A stretch of DNA of 32,349 bases from a virus. The position numbers were made by a program, and so were the translations under genes. Position 1 is the first letter of the stretch. Every line of letters begins with the position of its first letter. Positions 12,939 to 20,721 of this stretch are shown piece after piece. Location of the stretch: positions 1 through 32,349 of IMG/VR virus record IMGVR_UViG_3300028925_011046, one strand, 5' to 3'. Under the pieces are notes generated by a model that was not told the origin of the DNA, did no database searches, and worked only from the letters and a program-made list of their open reading frames with translations.

Positions 12939-13403
12939 ATGGCAAGACCGACAATCCGAAATAAAAGTATTATCGATGAGCTTCTTATTCGCATCGGCTG
13001 TGGTGAAACGCTTACGGGTATTTCAACAAATGATCACATGCCGTCTATTCGATCAATTCAGATGTGGTGCATCAAAGATACTAAGCTTGATGACGATATG
13101 CACAGGGCTCGTATTCGCGGGACGTTGGTTCAAGCTGACGAGGCAGTGGATGCCCAACGCTCAGTGATTGCCGGTACTACTGGCGTTGATCCTAAGTGTG
13201 TCCAGGCAGTCGTAACCGCAGCTAATAACCTGGGGCATCAAGCTAATGCCAAGCTCACGCGCATTGATAATAGGTACAAGGACAAAGCTGTTGTTGAGAA
13301 CATTGGGCCTGTAACGGTGCGTTGGCAGACTAAGGTCGAGGCATCTAAGGCACCTGGATATATTGCCCCGCCAGTTGTTGATCAAGTTAAGAAGCATCAT
13401 TGA
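12939..13403 (+). CDS. Terminase small subunit, Sf6-like
   Basis: 154 residues. The start is the ATG at 12939, with AGGAG eight bases upstream; an open extension to 12906 lacks a ribosome site. Residues 10-60 are a helix-turn-helix of the Sf6 small terminase type (RIGCGETLTGIS, then MPSIRSIQMWCIKD and MHRARIRG). The middle helices (QADEAVDAQRSVIAG and VTAANNLGHQANAKL) would form the oligomer core. It recognises phage DNA and hands it to the large subunit. The two terminase genes are separated by a small gene and an oxygenase gene. Confidence 0.75.
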   Translation: MARPTIRNKSIIDELLIRIGCGETLTGISTNDHMPSIRSIQMWCIKDTKLDDDMHRARIRGTLVQADEAVDAQRSVIAGTTGVDPKCVQAVVTAANNLGHQANAKLTRIDNRYKDKAVVENIGPVTVRWQTKVEASKAPGYIAPPVVDQVKKHH

Positions 13404-13458
13404 TCGCGGAACAGTTTGCCGGGGGCGCACAGAACACTTTTAGGATAGGAGAATGATT

Positions 13459-13659
13459 ATGGCTTTATTGAAACGAGCAAAGAAGAAAGACGGCACGTTC
13501 AAGGCTGATGATAAGTCTACGCCTGATATTAACGAAGCTTTCGTCGAGGAGGCCCCTTCTGATGTTAGTGGTGTCCTAGTAGGGCCTGACGATGAATCGC
13601 GGCGTAGCAAACAGCGTCATGTTGGTGTTCGCCGCCTGGGCGGCAAGGTTGTTTCGTGA
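13459..13659 (+). CDS. Small hypothetical protein, 66 aa
   Basis: The ATG at 13459 has AGGAG seven bases upstream; an ATG six bases earlier is too close to that site. The N-terminus is basic (MALLKRAKKKDGTFKADDK) and the rest acidic and Val-rich. The last third overlaps the oxygenase gene in another frame. Its place between the terminase subunits suggests a morphogenesis role, but no family is recognised. Confidence 0.55.
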   Translation: MALLKRAKKKDGTFKADDKSTPDINEAFVEEAPSDVSGVLVGPDDESRRSKQRHVGVRRLGGKVVS

Positions 13660-14101
13660 GCATTTTACGTCTGTTTTAAAAACTGAAGATGTTCAGTATT
13701 TGGCTGGCGATGTTGATTACTGTGATTTTTCTGATGTTATTATCCGAAACATTGTGGAACTGGTGGAAGCGGTAGTTCCCATTGATCTATCGGAGCCGTC
13801 TTATTGTCGGGTTTCGGATTCAAATACTGGCACCGTTTGGCATGATGATCACGGCACCAAGAAGCATATGGCTTGGTGTGATTATTCCGCATCGATGCTT
13901 TTAACGCCGTCATCGGATTTTACGGGTGGCGGTTTATATTTTGATGATGCGCCTGACTTGGCTATTCATCATTTTAACGAATTAATAGTTTGGTCGAATG
14001 ATGACGTTTGTAATCGTCATTATGTTGCAAAGTCTCGCGGGTCTCGCATTGTTTTGTTGATGTTTTTTCAGGGAGGGGAAACTGATGGTCGCAGAGACTG
14101 A
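13592..14101 (+). CDS. 2-oxoglutarate/Fe(II)-dependent oxygenase
   Basis: 169 residues. The iron triad and 2OG-binding residue of the prolyl-hydroxylase-like superfamily are all visible: His84 and Asp86 in WHDDHG, His143 in NRHYVAKSRG, and Arg152 nine residues later in GSRIVLLMFF. SMLLTPSSDFTGGGLYFDD matches the strand pair with the conserved Gly-Gly before the distal strand. Such enzymes hydroxylate proteins, nucleobases or small molecules, and are common in marine phages. The substrate cannot be told. The gene lies between the two terminase genes and overlaps TerL by 17 bases, so it is made with late proteins and may modify a virion protein or the packaged DNA (inference). ATGs at 13592 and 13619 are both possible starts. 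Confidence 0.75.
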   Translation: MNRGVANSVMLVFAAWAARLFREHFTSVLKTEDVQYLAGDVDYCDFSDVIIRNIVELVEAVVPIDLSEPSYCRVSDSNTGTVWHDDHGTKKHMAWCDYSASMLLTPSSDFTGGGLYFDDAPDLAIHHFNELIVWSNDDVCNRHYVAKSRGSRIVLLMFFQGGETDGRRD

Positions 14102-15416
14102 AATTATTGTTCCGTATTACCCTCGTCCTTTGCAACAGGCGTTTCATTTAACGGCGAAGCGTTTTTCTGTTGCCGTTTGTCATCGGCGTTTTGGTAAGAC
14201 GGTGATGGCAATCAATTGGTTGCTACGAGAGATTTTAAATTGCTCACGACCAAATGCGCAAGGTGCTTATATTTCACCGACGTATGCGGCAAGTAAGCGT
14301 ATTGCTTGGGTGATGTTGCGTGAGTATGCCGGTGGAATACCTGGCGTTAAGTTTAACGAAGCAGAGTTGCGCTGTGACATGCCGGGCGGCAAACGCATTT
14401 GGTTATTAGGAGCCGAGTCGCCCGATTCGCTCCGTGGCTTGCGCATTGACGCATGTTGTCTCGATGAATATGCCGACATGAATGCGCGTTTATTTCCTGA
14501 AATTATTCGTCCTGCGTTGAGTGATTTTGGAACTGGAAAATGTTTATGGATTGGAACGCCTCGTGGTGAGAACCAGTTTAAAGAGATTTATGATTACGCT
14601 ATTGGCCGCATGGAAGTGGGTGATGATGAGTGGTATGCGATGCGTTTCCCTGCTTCGGAAACGGGTGTTCTTCAGCAGAAAGAATTAGATGCTGCAAAAG
14701 CGACGATGGAGGAATCACAATACCTTCAAGAATTCGAGGTAAGCTGGTCAGCCGCATTAGTCGGCTCATATTACGCCAAGCAATTGGACCTCGCTGACGT
14801 TAGTGGTCGCATTGGCAATGTGGCACACGAGCCTAACCTTGGTGTGACGGTTGCCTTTGATCTTGGCATTGCGGATAGCACCGCGATTTGGTTTGTGCAG
14901 CAGATGCCGCACGAAAACATTATTCGCGTTATTGATTATTATGAAGAGAGCGGCGAAGGCTTACATCATTACGTAAAGATTTTGCGAGAGCGCCCTTACA
15001 ATTATGACAAATATCTTTTTCCTCACGATGTGATGGTGCGGGAGCTTGGTTCCGGTTCGTCGCGTTATGAGATTTTGCAAAGCCTGGGGATACGACCTAC
15101 GGTTATCCCAAAATTATCCGTCGCTGACGGTATTGAAGCAGTACGGGCGATTATTCCCAGGTGTCACTTTGATCGCGGTGGTTGTGAAGAAGGCTTAAAA
15201 GGTCTTCGACATTATCACAGGCAATTTAATGACCGCACTAACGATTGGAAAGATCGACCCAACCACGATTGGTCGTCACATAGTTCCGACAGTTTTAGAT
15301 ATCTCGCCATTGGTTTAAAGAATGATTACGGTGACGGCCTTGCAGTTGCGGCTCGAACGGGTCGCATGCCTGGCGGCGGTCATGTAGTCTCTGAAGCGGA
15401 TGTTAGTTTTGGCTAA
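14085..15416 (+). CDS. terL: Terminase large subunit
   Basis: 443 residues with AGGGAGGGG before the ATG. The ATPase has Walker A CHRRFGKT at 32-39 and Walker B IDACCLDE at 121-128, followed by a coupling motif WIGTPRG. The C-terminal RNase H-like nuclease begins at VTVAFDLGIADSTAIWF with Asp259, and further acidic residues lie in LFPHDVMV and SSDSFRYLA. It pumps DNA into the prohead through the portal and cuts it. The length is in the normal range. The last bases overlap the next gene. Confidence 0.9.
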   Translation: MVAETEIIVPYYPRPLQQAFHLTAKRFSVAVCHRRFGKTVMAINWLLREILNCSRPNAQGAYISPTYAASKRIAWVMLREYAGGIPGVKFNEAELRCDMPGGKRIWLLGAESPDSLRGLRIDACCLDEYADMNARLFPEIIRPALSDFGTGKCLWIGTPRGENQFKEIYDYAIGRMEVGDDEWYAMRFPASETGVLQQKELDAAKATMEESQYLQEFEVSWSAALVGSYYAKQLDLADVSGRIGNVAHEPNLGVTVAFDLGIADSTAIWFVQQMPHENIIRVIDYYEESGEGLHHYVKILRERPYNYDKYLFPHDVMVRELGSGSSRYEILQSLGIRPTVIPKLSVADGIEAVRAIIPRCHFDRGGCEEGLKGLRHYHRQFNDRTNDWKDRPNHDWSSHSSDSFRYLAIGLKNDYGDGLAVAARTGRMPGGGHVVSEADVSFG

Positions 15417-15900
15417 GATCGTCGCGGCTATTTATTCCGACGTTGTTTTTATTACTCGTCGGTTGCGGGTGTTAGATGAGGAAGAAATTTTTCCTTTAAT
15501 GTTTAACGCCAGCCCCGAGAATTTAGCGATGGGTTCGATTGCTGTTGGCGGTTATTGTTTTGTTGCATTGGCTAATGACGGATGTCCGGTTGCGGCCTTC
15601 GGCGCGACTCTTCAGAAGCCGGCAATCTTTTCGGTTTGGATGTTTGCCACTGATCGTTGGCCTGACGTTGCGTTATCTGTCACCCGGCACATCAGGCGCG
15701 TGATGATGCCTGAGATGATTGAGGACGGTGCCAACCGTGCCGATTGTTGGTCAATGGACGGCCACGATGTTGCACATCGTTGGCTTGAGGTTTTGGGTGC
15801 CCGGCGCGAAGCGACACTCGATGACTACGGGCCAACACGAAAAAAGTATCATTGTTATTCATGGACACGAACACGTTTAGAGCGTGACGGGAGTTTTTAA
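15400..15900 (+). CDS. T7 gp13-like (DUF2833) protein, GNAT-like fold
   Basis: 166 residues. The pattern RVLDEEEIFPLMFNASPENL followed by strands AVGGYCFVALANDGCPVAAFG and then a helix WPDVALSVTRHIRR fits the phage gp13/DUF2833 family, whose fold is like acyltransferases. In T7, gp13 is needed for virion assembly but is not a core virion protein. The ATG at 15400 overlaps the terL end; TTG at 15409 is an alternative start. Its place between terL and portal agrees with a morphogenesis role. Confidence 0.6.
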   Translation: MLVLAKIVAAIYSDVVFITRRLRVLDEEEIFPLMFNASPENLAMGSIAVGGYCFVALANDGCPVAAFGATLQKPAIFSVWMFATDRWPDVALSVTRHIRRVMMPEMIEDGANRADCWSMDGHDVAHRWLEVLGARREATLDDYGPTRKKYHCYSWTRTRLERDGSF

Positions 15901-15902
15901 TT

Positions 15903-16124
15903 ATGTGTGTTGGACCATTCGCACCAAAGATGCCATCGGCACCTAAGCCACCACCCCCGCCACCTGAGCCACCCACTCGTGATGATCCAATTATTAATGC
16001 CGAAGCAACGGCAAAGAGAAAGCGTATTTTAGCGCAGAAGGGTCAGGCCTCCACAATTTTAACAAGTCCCGAGGGTGATTTAGCTGAAGCCAATACCGGC
16101 AAAAAAAGCTTGCTGGGCGGTTAG
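15903..16124 (+). CDS. Small Pro-rich phage protein, 73 aa (first of three related)
   Basis: Starts with MC, has a stretch of Pro (PKPPPPPPEPP), then a basic helix (EATAKRKRILAQKG) and ends with TGKKSLLGG. I recognise the type from other podoviruses, where a protein with an N-terminal Met-Cys, Pro-rich stretch and Leu-Leu-Gly end lies just before the portal gene; its role is unknown. The next two similar genes share the MC start and the K-(T/S)-LLG end. Confidence 0.6.
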   Translation: MCVGPFAPKMPSAPKPPPPPPEPPTRDDPIINAEATAKRKRILAQKGQASTILTSPEGDLAEANTGKKSLLGG

Positions 16125-16155
16125 CGCCGTCTAGATTTAATCAAGGAAGATTAAA

Positions 16156-16350
16156 ATGTGTTCTGCTCCATCGGCTCCACCGCCCGCACCTGTTGCTGCT
16201 CCTATTCCTGTTCCTGTCGCGCCAGGTGACAATGATATTGTCGCAAGTGGAACGTCTCGTAAACGCGCTCTTGTCGGTGGTCGCGGTGGCAACATTTTAA
16301 CAAAGTCTTTAGACCAGGCGAACATTGGAAAAACTTTATTAGGTTCTTAG
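16156..16350 (+). CDS. Small Pro-rich phage protein, 64 aa (second of three related)
   Basis: Has AAGGAAG before the ATG. It again starts with MC, continues with a Pro/Ala stretch (APSAPPPAPVAAPIPVPVAP), then TSRKRALVGGRGGNILT and ends with IGKTLLGS. It is a likely diverged copy of the gene before it. Confidence 0.6.
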   Translation: MCSAPSAPPPAPVAAPIPVPVAPGDNDIVASGTSRKRALVGGRGGNILTKSLDQANIGKTLLGS

Positions 16351-16352
16351 AC

Positions 16353-16532
16353 ATGGTGTTGACATTTAGACCCATAAAAGATGAAGCCCTATTGCCGACT
16401 CATGGCAAATGTAGTGGCTATGTAAAAAAACCATCTGAGTTTGGATTTAAACGATCTTTAACTCGGGACGAGATGAAAACTCTTTATGATGGGCGGCATT
16501 ATGCCAAGGGCGGTCATGTGCGTCCCAGCTAA
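16353..16532 (+). CDS. Small hypothetical protein, 59 aa
   Basis: Begins two bases after the previous stop and ends 17 bases inside the next gene. The product is basic and ends with DGRHYAKGGHVRPS; the AKGGHV ending is one I associate with small virion-region proteins of podoviruses. It has no paralogue among its neighbours. Function unknown. Confidence 0.5.
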   Translation: MVLTFRPIKDEALLPTHGKCSGYVKKPSEFGFKRSLTRDEMKTLYDGRHYAKGGHVRPS

Positions 16533-16722
16533 CTATCAAAAACAAAATCAATCATCGGGGGCCAAGTTGGCCCTTTCTTCTTTGGGCAATCGCCTTGATC
16601 AGGCGCAGCGCCTTGCATCATCCACAAGTGGTGGCGGCACTAACGGATCAACTATTCTGTCGGGCACCCCGCGCAATAGCGGCGTCGATGCCTTGCGCAA
16701 AACAACTCTGTTAGGGGTTTAA
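16516..16722 (+). CDS. Small phage protein, 68 aa (third of three related)
   Basis: The start chosen is the ATG at 16516 because it gives an MC start like the two similar genes upstream and limits overlap with the previous gene to 17 bases; an in-frame ATG at 16486 is possible. The product is Ser/Gly-rich with one helix (KLALSSLGNRLDQAQRLA) and ends with LRKTTLLGV. It stops one base before the portal start. Confidence 0.55.
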   Translation: MCVPANYQKQNQSSGAKLALSSLGNRLDQAQRLASSTSGGGTNGSTILSGTPRNSGVDALRKTTLLGV

Positions 16723-16723
16723 G

Positions 16724-18346
16724 ATGGATACAGGCGAAATCTTCAAACGCTTTGAAGTGTTACAGCGCATGCGCGGCACTTGGGAGAGCCATTGGGAAGA
16801 GATCGCAAGCCGTGTCTTGCCGCGATCTGCTGAGTTTGTCGGCACTCGCACGGCTGGCGACAAGCGTACTGAGAAATTATTTGATGCCACTGCCGCTTTA
16901 GCTCTTGAGCGTTTTGCTGCTGCTGTTGAAAGTTTACTAACGCCTCGCGGTGCCCGGTGGCATACGACACGATCTTCAAATACAGAATTAAACAAAGACC
17001 CTGAAGTTAAGGCATGGTTTGAGCAAGCCAACGCTGCAATGTTTTTACATCGCTACAGCCCGAAGGCAAATTTTGCATCTCAGATGCACGAAAGTTATAT
17101 GTCATTGGGTGCCTTCGGCACGGCAGGACTGTTTGTAGACGAAGCTCCTGTTCGCGGTTTAAATTATCGCGGCATTCATTTAGCTGATTTATTTATTGCA
17201 GATAATGAACACGGCATGATTGATACGGTGTTTCGCCGCTTTGAGGTTTCGGCGCGTCAGGTGTTACGTATGTTCGAGGACGGCGATCTCACATCTGATT
17301 TGCGTAAGCTGGCGAATGACCGGCCCGATGAGAGGGTGAAACTATTGCATGTTGTGATGCCGCGAACGGATAGAGATCCAGAGCGTGGTGATCGAAAGAA
17401 CCAACCGTGGTTCTCAGGTTATTACGAAATCCAAACAAAAAGTATGATCGAGGAAGGCGGCTTTACAACCAACCCGTACATCGTTTCCAGATATAATGTT
17501 GGGCCTCGTGAAATCTTTGGGCGCTCTCCCGCCATGACTATTTTGCCTGATATAAAAATGCTTAACGAGATGAGTAAGACGGTTATTCGTGCCGGCCAAA
17601 AGGTTGTCGATCCCCCTCTTTTGATTGCAGACGAAGGCGTCATCTATCCGGTAAACACAAACCCTGGCAAGGCAACCTTTGCCCGGCTTGATGGTCGTAA
17701 CCAGCCACCTATCCAACCGCTGCACACAGGTGCGCGTGTCGATATCGGTTTCGAGATGATGGAGCAGCGACGGAAAATAATTAACGAAGCGTTCCTGGTG
17801 AATCTTTTTGCGATCCTAATCGAAAGTCCAAGAATGACGGCAACGGAAGTGTTGCAACGGGCACAGGAGAAAGGTGCGTTGCTTGCCCCGACGATTGGAC
17901 GCCAGCAAACTGAATTACTTGGGCCACTGATCGAGCGTGAGTTTGACATCCTCATGCGCCAGGGTTTGATCCCGCCTATCCCCGGCGTGTTGGTAGAAGC
18001 GCAAGATGAATACGAAATCGAATATGTGTCACCACTAACACGGGCAATGAAGGCCGAAGAAGGTATCGGCATCTTACGCACCTTGGAAATGGTGCAGCCA
18101 ATCGCCGCCGTTGATCCAGGCGTGATGGACAATTTTGATATGGATAAAATTACAAAAATTCTTGCCGACACAAATGGCGCACCGCAGAGTATTCTCCGTG
18201 ACGAAGCTGCTGTTGGTCAAATCAGGCAGCAACGTGATCAGGCAGCACAGATGCAGTCTATGGTCGATAACGCTGGCCCAGCAGCCGACGCAGCGCAGAA
18301 AGTTCAAGAGATCTCGCAAAGCATCCAGCAGCCGTCACCGCAATAA
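16724..18346 (+). CDS. Portal protein (T7-type head-to-tail connector)
   Basis: 540 residues, the usual length. The N-terminus FEVLQRMRGTWESHWEEIA and the following RTEKLFDATAALALERFAA are the signature of the podovirus head-to-tail connecting protein family. Later motifs include SYMSLGAFGTAGLFV and a region near residue 380 with ESPRMTATEVLQRAQEKGAL, both conserved in the family. The C-terminus is Gln-rich. It forms the dodecameric ring through which DNA enters and leaves, docks the terminase and carries the tail. An AGGGG site upstream overlaps the end of the previous gene. Confidence 0.9.
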   Translation: MDTGEIFKRFEVLQRMRGTWESHWEEIASRVLPRSAEFVGTRTAGDKRTEKLFDATAALALERFAAAVESLLTPRGARWHTTRSSNTELNKDPEVKAWFEQANAAMFLHRYSPKANFASQMHESYMSLGAFGTAGLFVDEAPVRGLNYRGIHLADLFIADNEHGMIDTVFRRFEVSARQVLRMFEDGDLTSDLRKLANDRPDERVKLLHVVMPRTDRDPERGDRKNQPWFSGYYEIQTKSMIEEGGFTTNPYIVSRYNVGPREIFGRSPAMTILPDIKMLNEMSKTVIRAGQKVVDPPLLIADEGVIYPVNTNPGKATFARLDGRNQPPIQPLHTGARVDIGFEMMEQRRKIINEAFLVNLFAILIESPRMTATEVLQRAQEKGALLAPTIGRQQTELLGPLIEREFDILMRQGLIPPIPGVLVEAQDEYEIEYVSPLTRAMKAEEGIGILRTLEMVQPIAAVDPGVMDNFDMDKITKILADTNGAPQSILRDEAAVGQIRQQRDQAAQMQSMVDNAGPAADAAQKVQEISQSIQQPSPQ

Positions 18347-18367
18347 TATTTAATTCAGGGAAAAACA

Positions 18368-18637
18368 ATGGCTGAACAGCACAAAGTTCAGGCTGAGATC
18401 ATGCAAGCGTATCGAGAGATATTCTTACACACGCCGCAGGGCAAGATGATCTTTGCCGACATGCTGAAGGCAAGCGGCTTGTTTACCACAACCGGCTTTC
18501 GCAACGGCGATGAGTTGCAGCACATGGAAGGTTCGCGAGACATGGTTCGCAGGATTATCCAAATTCTCGCATTGGATGATGAAACAATTTTGCAGATCGC
18601 ATTAGGTAAAACTCAGGAGATTATAAGTGATGAGTGA
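18368..18637 (+). CDS. Bbp19-like phage protein
   Basis: 89 residues, with CAGGGA before the ATG. The sequence has YREIFLHTPQGKMIFADMLK, then TGFRNGDELQHMEGSRDMVR, matching my memory of the Bbp19-like domain of Bordetella phage BPP-1 and related podoviruses (an F-x-T-PQG-x-x-V start and a G-x-R helix). In those phages it also lies between portal and scaffold. It overlaps the scaffold gene by eight bases. Role in assembly is unknown. Confidence 0.65.
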   Translation: MAEQHKVQAEIMQAYREIFLHTPQGKMIFADMLKASGLFTTTGFRNGDELQHMEGSRDMVRRIIQILALDDETILQIALGKTQEIISDE

Positions 18638-19475
18638 AGAAACTGAAGGGTCCGTTCTTACGGGCAACCCCGAGGGTTCCGGGGAAAGCACACAAGTCTG
18701 GCATGCTGGTTTAGAAGATTACAAAACAGAAACCGGCGATGGCAACGATATTTCAATCATCGAAGCAAAGGGATGGAAGTCCAACGAAGATATGCTCAAA
18801 AGTTATATTAACTTGGAGCGTTCCGTTGGTGCTGACAAGGTTGTACTGCCAGCCAAAGACAGCAACATTCTTGAGTGGGAAGGCTGGGATCAGCTTGGCA
18901 CCCCAAAGGATGCCGCTGATTACTCAATGGCTCAACCCGATGGTTTTGAGGGCTACGATGCTAATTTGTCCGATGATATGCGCGAGGTTTTTCACGAGGC
19001 GAAGCTAACGCCGGCTCAAGCCCAGCACATCCATGACAAGTTCGTTGAGCGCATGGGTAATTCTTTAACTGAGAATCAAACTGCGACAATGCAAAAATCG
19101 GAGCAGTGGGAAGGTGAGCTTAAAAAAGAGTACGGCACAGCTTTTGATGAACGTGTTGAAGCTGCTCGATATGCTATTCGCGAGTTTGGCAGTCCTGAAT
19201 TACAGACGGCTCTTGATCAAAGTGGTTTAGGCTCACATCCAGAGTTGGTACGTGCGTTTGCCAAGGTTGGTATGCAGCTTGGAAAGGGTTCGCAATTCAA
19301 AGATGCGGAAACTTCAGGCAATTTCGGCACAACGCCTGAGATGGCGAAAGAGCAAATCGCTGCGTTGCGCCTTAACCCCGGTTTACTTGACGAAACAAAT
19401 CCAGAAAATAAAGTGCTTAAAGCAAAGCTCCAGCACTTAAACGAATTGGCTTACGGTACAGAACTCGCAAGCTAA
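18630..19475 (+). CDS. Capsid assembly scaffolding protein
   Basis: 281 residues, acidic and mostly helical. Motifs KGWKSNEDMLKSYINLERSV near residue 50 and EAKLTPAQAQHIHDKFVERM near 135 are characteristic of podovirus scaffold proteins, and the C-terminus is helical and charged, the usual capsid-contact end. A GTG at 18627 is three bases upstream, but the ATG is preferred. It should guide prohead assembly and then leave. It lies directly before the capsid gene, as in T7. Confidence 0.75.
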   Translation: MSEETEGSVLTGNPEGSGESTQVWHAGLEDYKTETGDGNDISIIEAKGWKSNEDMLKSYINLERSVGADKVVLPAKDSNILEWEGWDQLGTPKDAADYSMAQPDGFEGYDANLSDDMREVFHEAKLTPAQAQHIHDKFVERMGNSLTENQTATMQKSEQWEGELKKEYGTAFDERVEAARYAIREFGSPELQTALDQSGLGSHPELVRAFAKVGMQLGKGSQFKDAETSGNFGTTPEMAKEQIAALRLNPGLLDETNPENKVLKAKLQHLNELAYGTELAS

Positions 19476-19476
19476 A

Positions 19477-19552
19477 GTCGGGTAACCCTTCGGGGTCCGA
19501 CGAGGACGGAAGCCGGTGGCTTCGCAGGGTCCGTATACGGGTAACCCTTTTT
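19477..19552 (+). other. Structured leader before the capsid gene
   Basis: Three stems follow one another in the 113-base gap. The first is GTCGG/CCGAC with an inner ACCC-TTCG-GGGT (19477-19501), a UUCG tetraloop hairpin. The second is ACGGA/TCCGT around AGCC-GGT-GGCT (19506-19534). The third is GGG-TAA-CCC followed by five T (19539-19552). The word GGGTAACCCTT occurs at both ends. It may pause or process the transcript to raise capsid expression. Confidence 0.45.
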
Positions 19553-19588
19553 CACCTTACCTTTTAACTTACGCAAAGGAGAGCAGCT

Positions 19589-20708
19589 ATGTCTGTTCAA
19601 ATCACTACAGCGTTCGTTGAGCAGTATAAAGGCAATGTCGAACATCTCGTTCAACAAAAAGGTTCTCGTTTACGTGCTTGTGTTTCTTCGGAAACCGTCA
19701 CGGGAAAGAATGCCTTTTTTGAACAGATCGGAGATACTGCCGCTCGTATACGAACATCTCGACACTCTGATACGCCGCGAATGGATAAACGGGTTGTCCA
19801 TTAAAAATTCTGTGAATTGCTGGAAACCCCTAACGTAAAGTCGAGGGCAATCAGCAGCCAAGCGCCACAGTAATGTGGTGAAGGTTCAACGACTAGGTCA
19901 TGGAGCCCCGAAGGGGTGGTAAAGGCCCAAGAGCGCAGAACATCTAAAATGATGATGATATAGTCTGAACTGCATGGAAACATGTAGACGCTAAAGATTA
20001 AATGCTTTGGCAAAGAACAAATTGACACCTCACGCAAGGCGGCGTGTTTCTTTGGTTGATTACGATTGGGCCGATCTCATCGATGATGCTGATCGCGTCA
20101 GATTATTGATTGACCCTGCTGGGCCTTATTCGGTTGCTGCGTCCAATGCTATGGGCCGTGCAATTGATGAAGCCATTATCGATGCTGCTGACGGGACTGC
20201 CTTCACGGGCGTTGCTGGTGGCACATCGACGACGTACACAGCAGCCAACACCGTTGACGTTCAAGTCGGTATTTCACCGGCTGCTGACACGGGCCTAAAT
20301 GTTGGTAAGCTGCGGGCTGCTAAACAAGTTCTTGACGCTAACGAAGCTGAAGATAGCGAACGTTTTTGCGCCATTAATGCAAAGCAGTTGCAAAACCTAC
20401 TTGGTGAAACGGAAGTTACAAGTTCCGATTATGCCATGATTAAAGCGTTAGTTCACGGCGAGGTTGACACCTTCTTGGGTTTTGACTTCAAACGCACTGA
20501 ATTGATCGGGGTCGATGCTAACTCCGATCATAAGGTTTTGTATTGGCAAAAAGCAGGATTGAAATTAGCAATCGGCTCTGAGCCTTCAGCGAAAATCAGC
20601 GAACGAGCAGATAAAAACTACTCGACGCAGGTTTTTTACTCAATGGCAATCGGCGCAACCCGCATGCAAGAAAAGCTTGTCGGTTACATCGAATGCGATC
20701 CAACTTAG
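19589..20708 (+). CDS. Major capsid protein, gene split by a group I intron
   Basis: Exon 1 is 19589-19786 (66 codons), exon 2 is 20025-20708 (227 codons and stop), together 293 residues, a normal size for this podovirus capsid family. Exon 1 begins MSVQITTAFVEQYKGNVEHL; the joined sequence runs RHSDTPRMD-TPHARRR and continues VSLVDYDWADLIDDADRVRL, just as in uninterrupted family members as I recall them. Without splicing, a stop at 19802-19804 gives a useless 71-residue product. Exon 2 has no ribosome site of its own. A good site (AAAGGAGAG) precedes the ATG, and a structured leader lies upstream. It forms the head shell. Confidence 0.85.
19787..20024 (+). ncRNA. Group I intron, IA-like, 238 nt, no endonuclease gene
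   Basis: Every core element can be drawn. P1 pairs exon end ATGGAT with guide GTCCAT (19796-19801), with the required U-G pair at the splice site. P3 is 19808-19814 with 19934-19940. P4 is TGCTG/CAGCA; P5 is CCCT/AGGG. P6 is CCACA-GTAA-TGTGG (19865-19878). P7 is GACTA (19891) with TAGTC (19961). Extra stems between P7 and P3' (CCCC-GAA-GGGG at 19906) mark subgroup IA. P8 is CATC/GATG, and P9 is CATG-GAAA-CATG. The intron ends in G at 20024. It resembles the core of the T4 td intron. Its small size and lack of an open frame mean it cannot home by itself. Confidence 0.9.
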
Positions 20709-20721
20709 GAGGACTTGAAAA

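Noticed and set aside
19589-19804. A 71-residue protein ending at 19804
   Set aside because: The last five residues are intron sequence; splicing removes this stop codon.
20007-20708. A separate gene beginning at TTG 20007 in front of capsid exon 2
   Set aside because: The first six codons lie inside the intron, there is no ribosome site, and the joined exons explain the frame.
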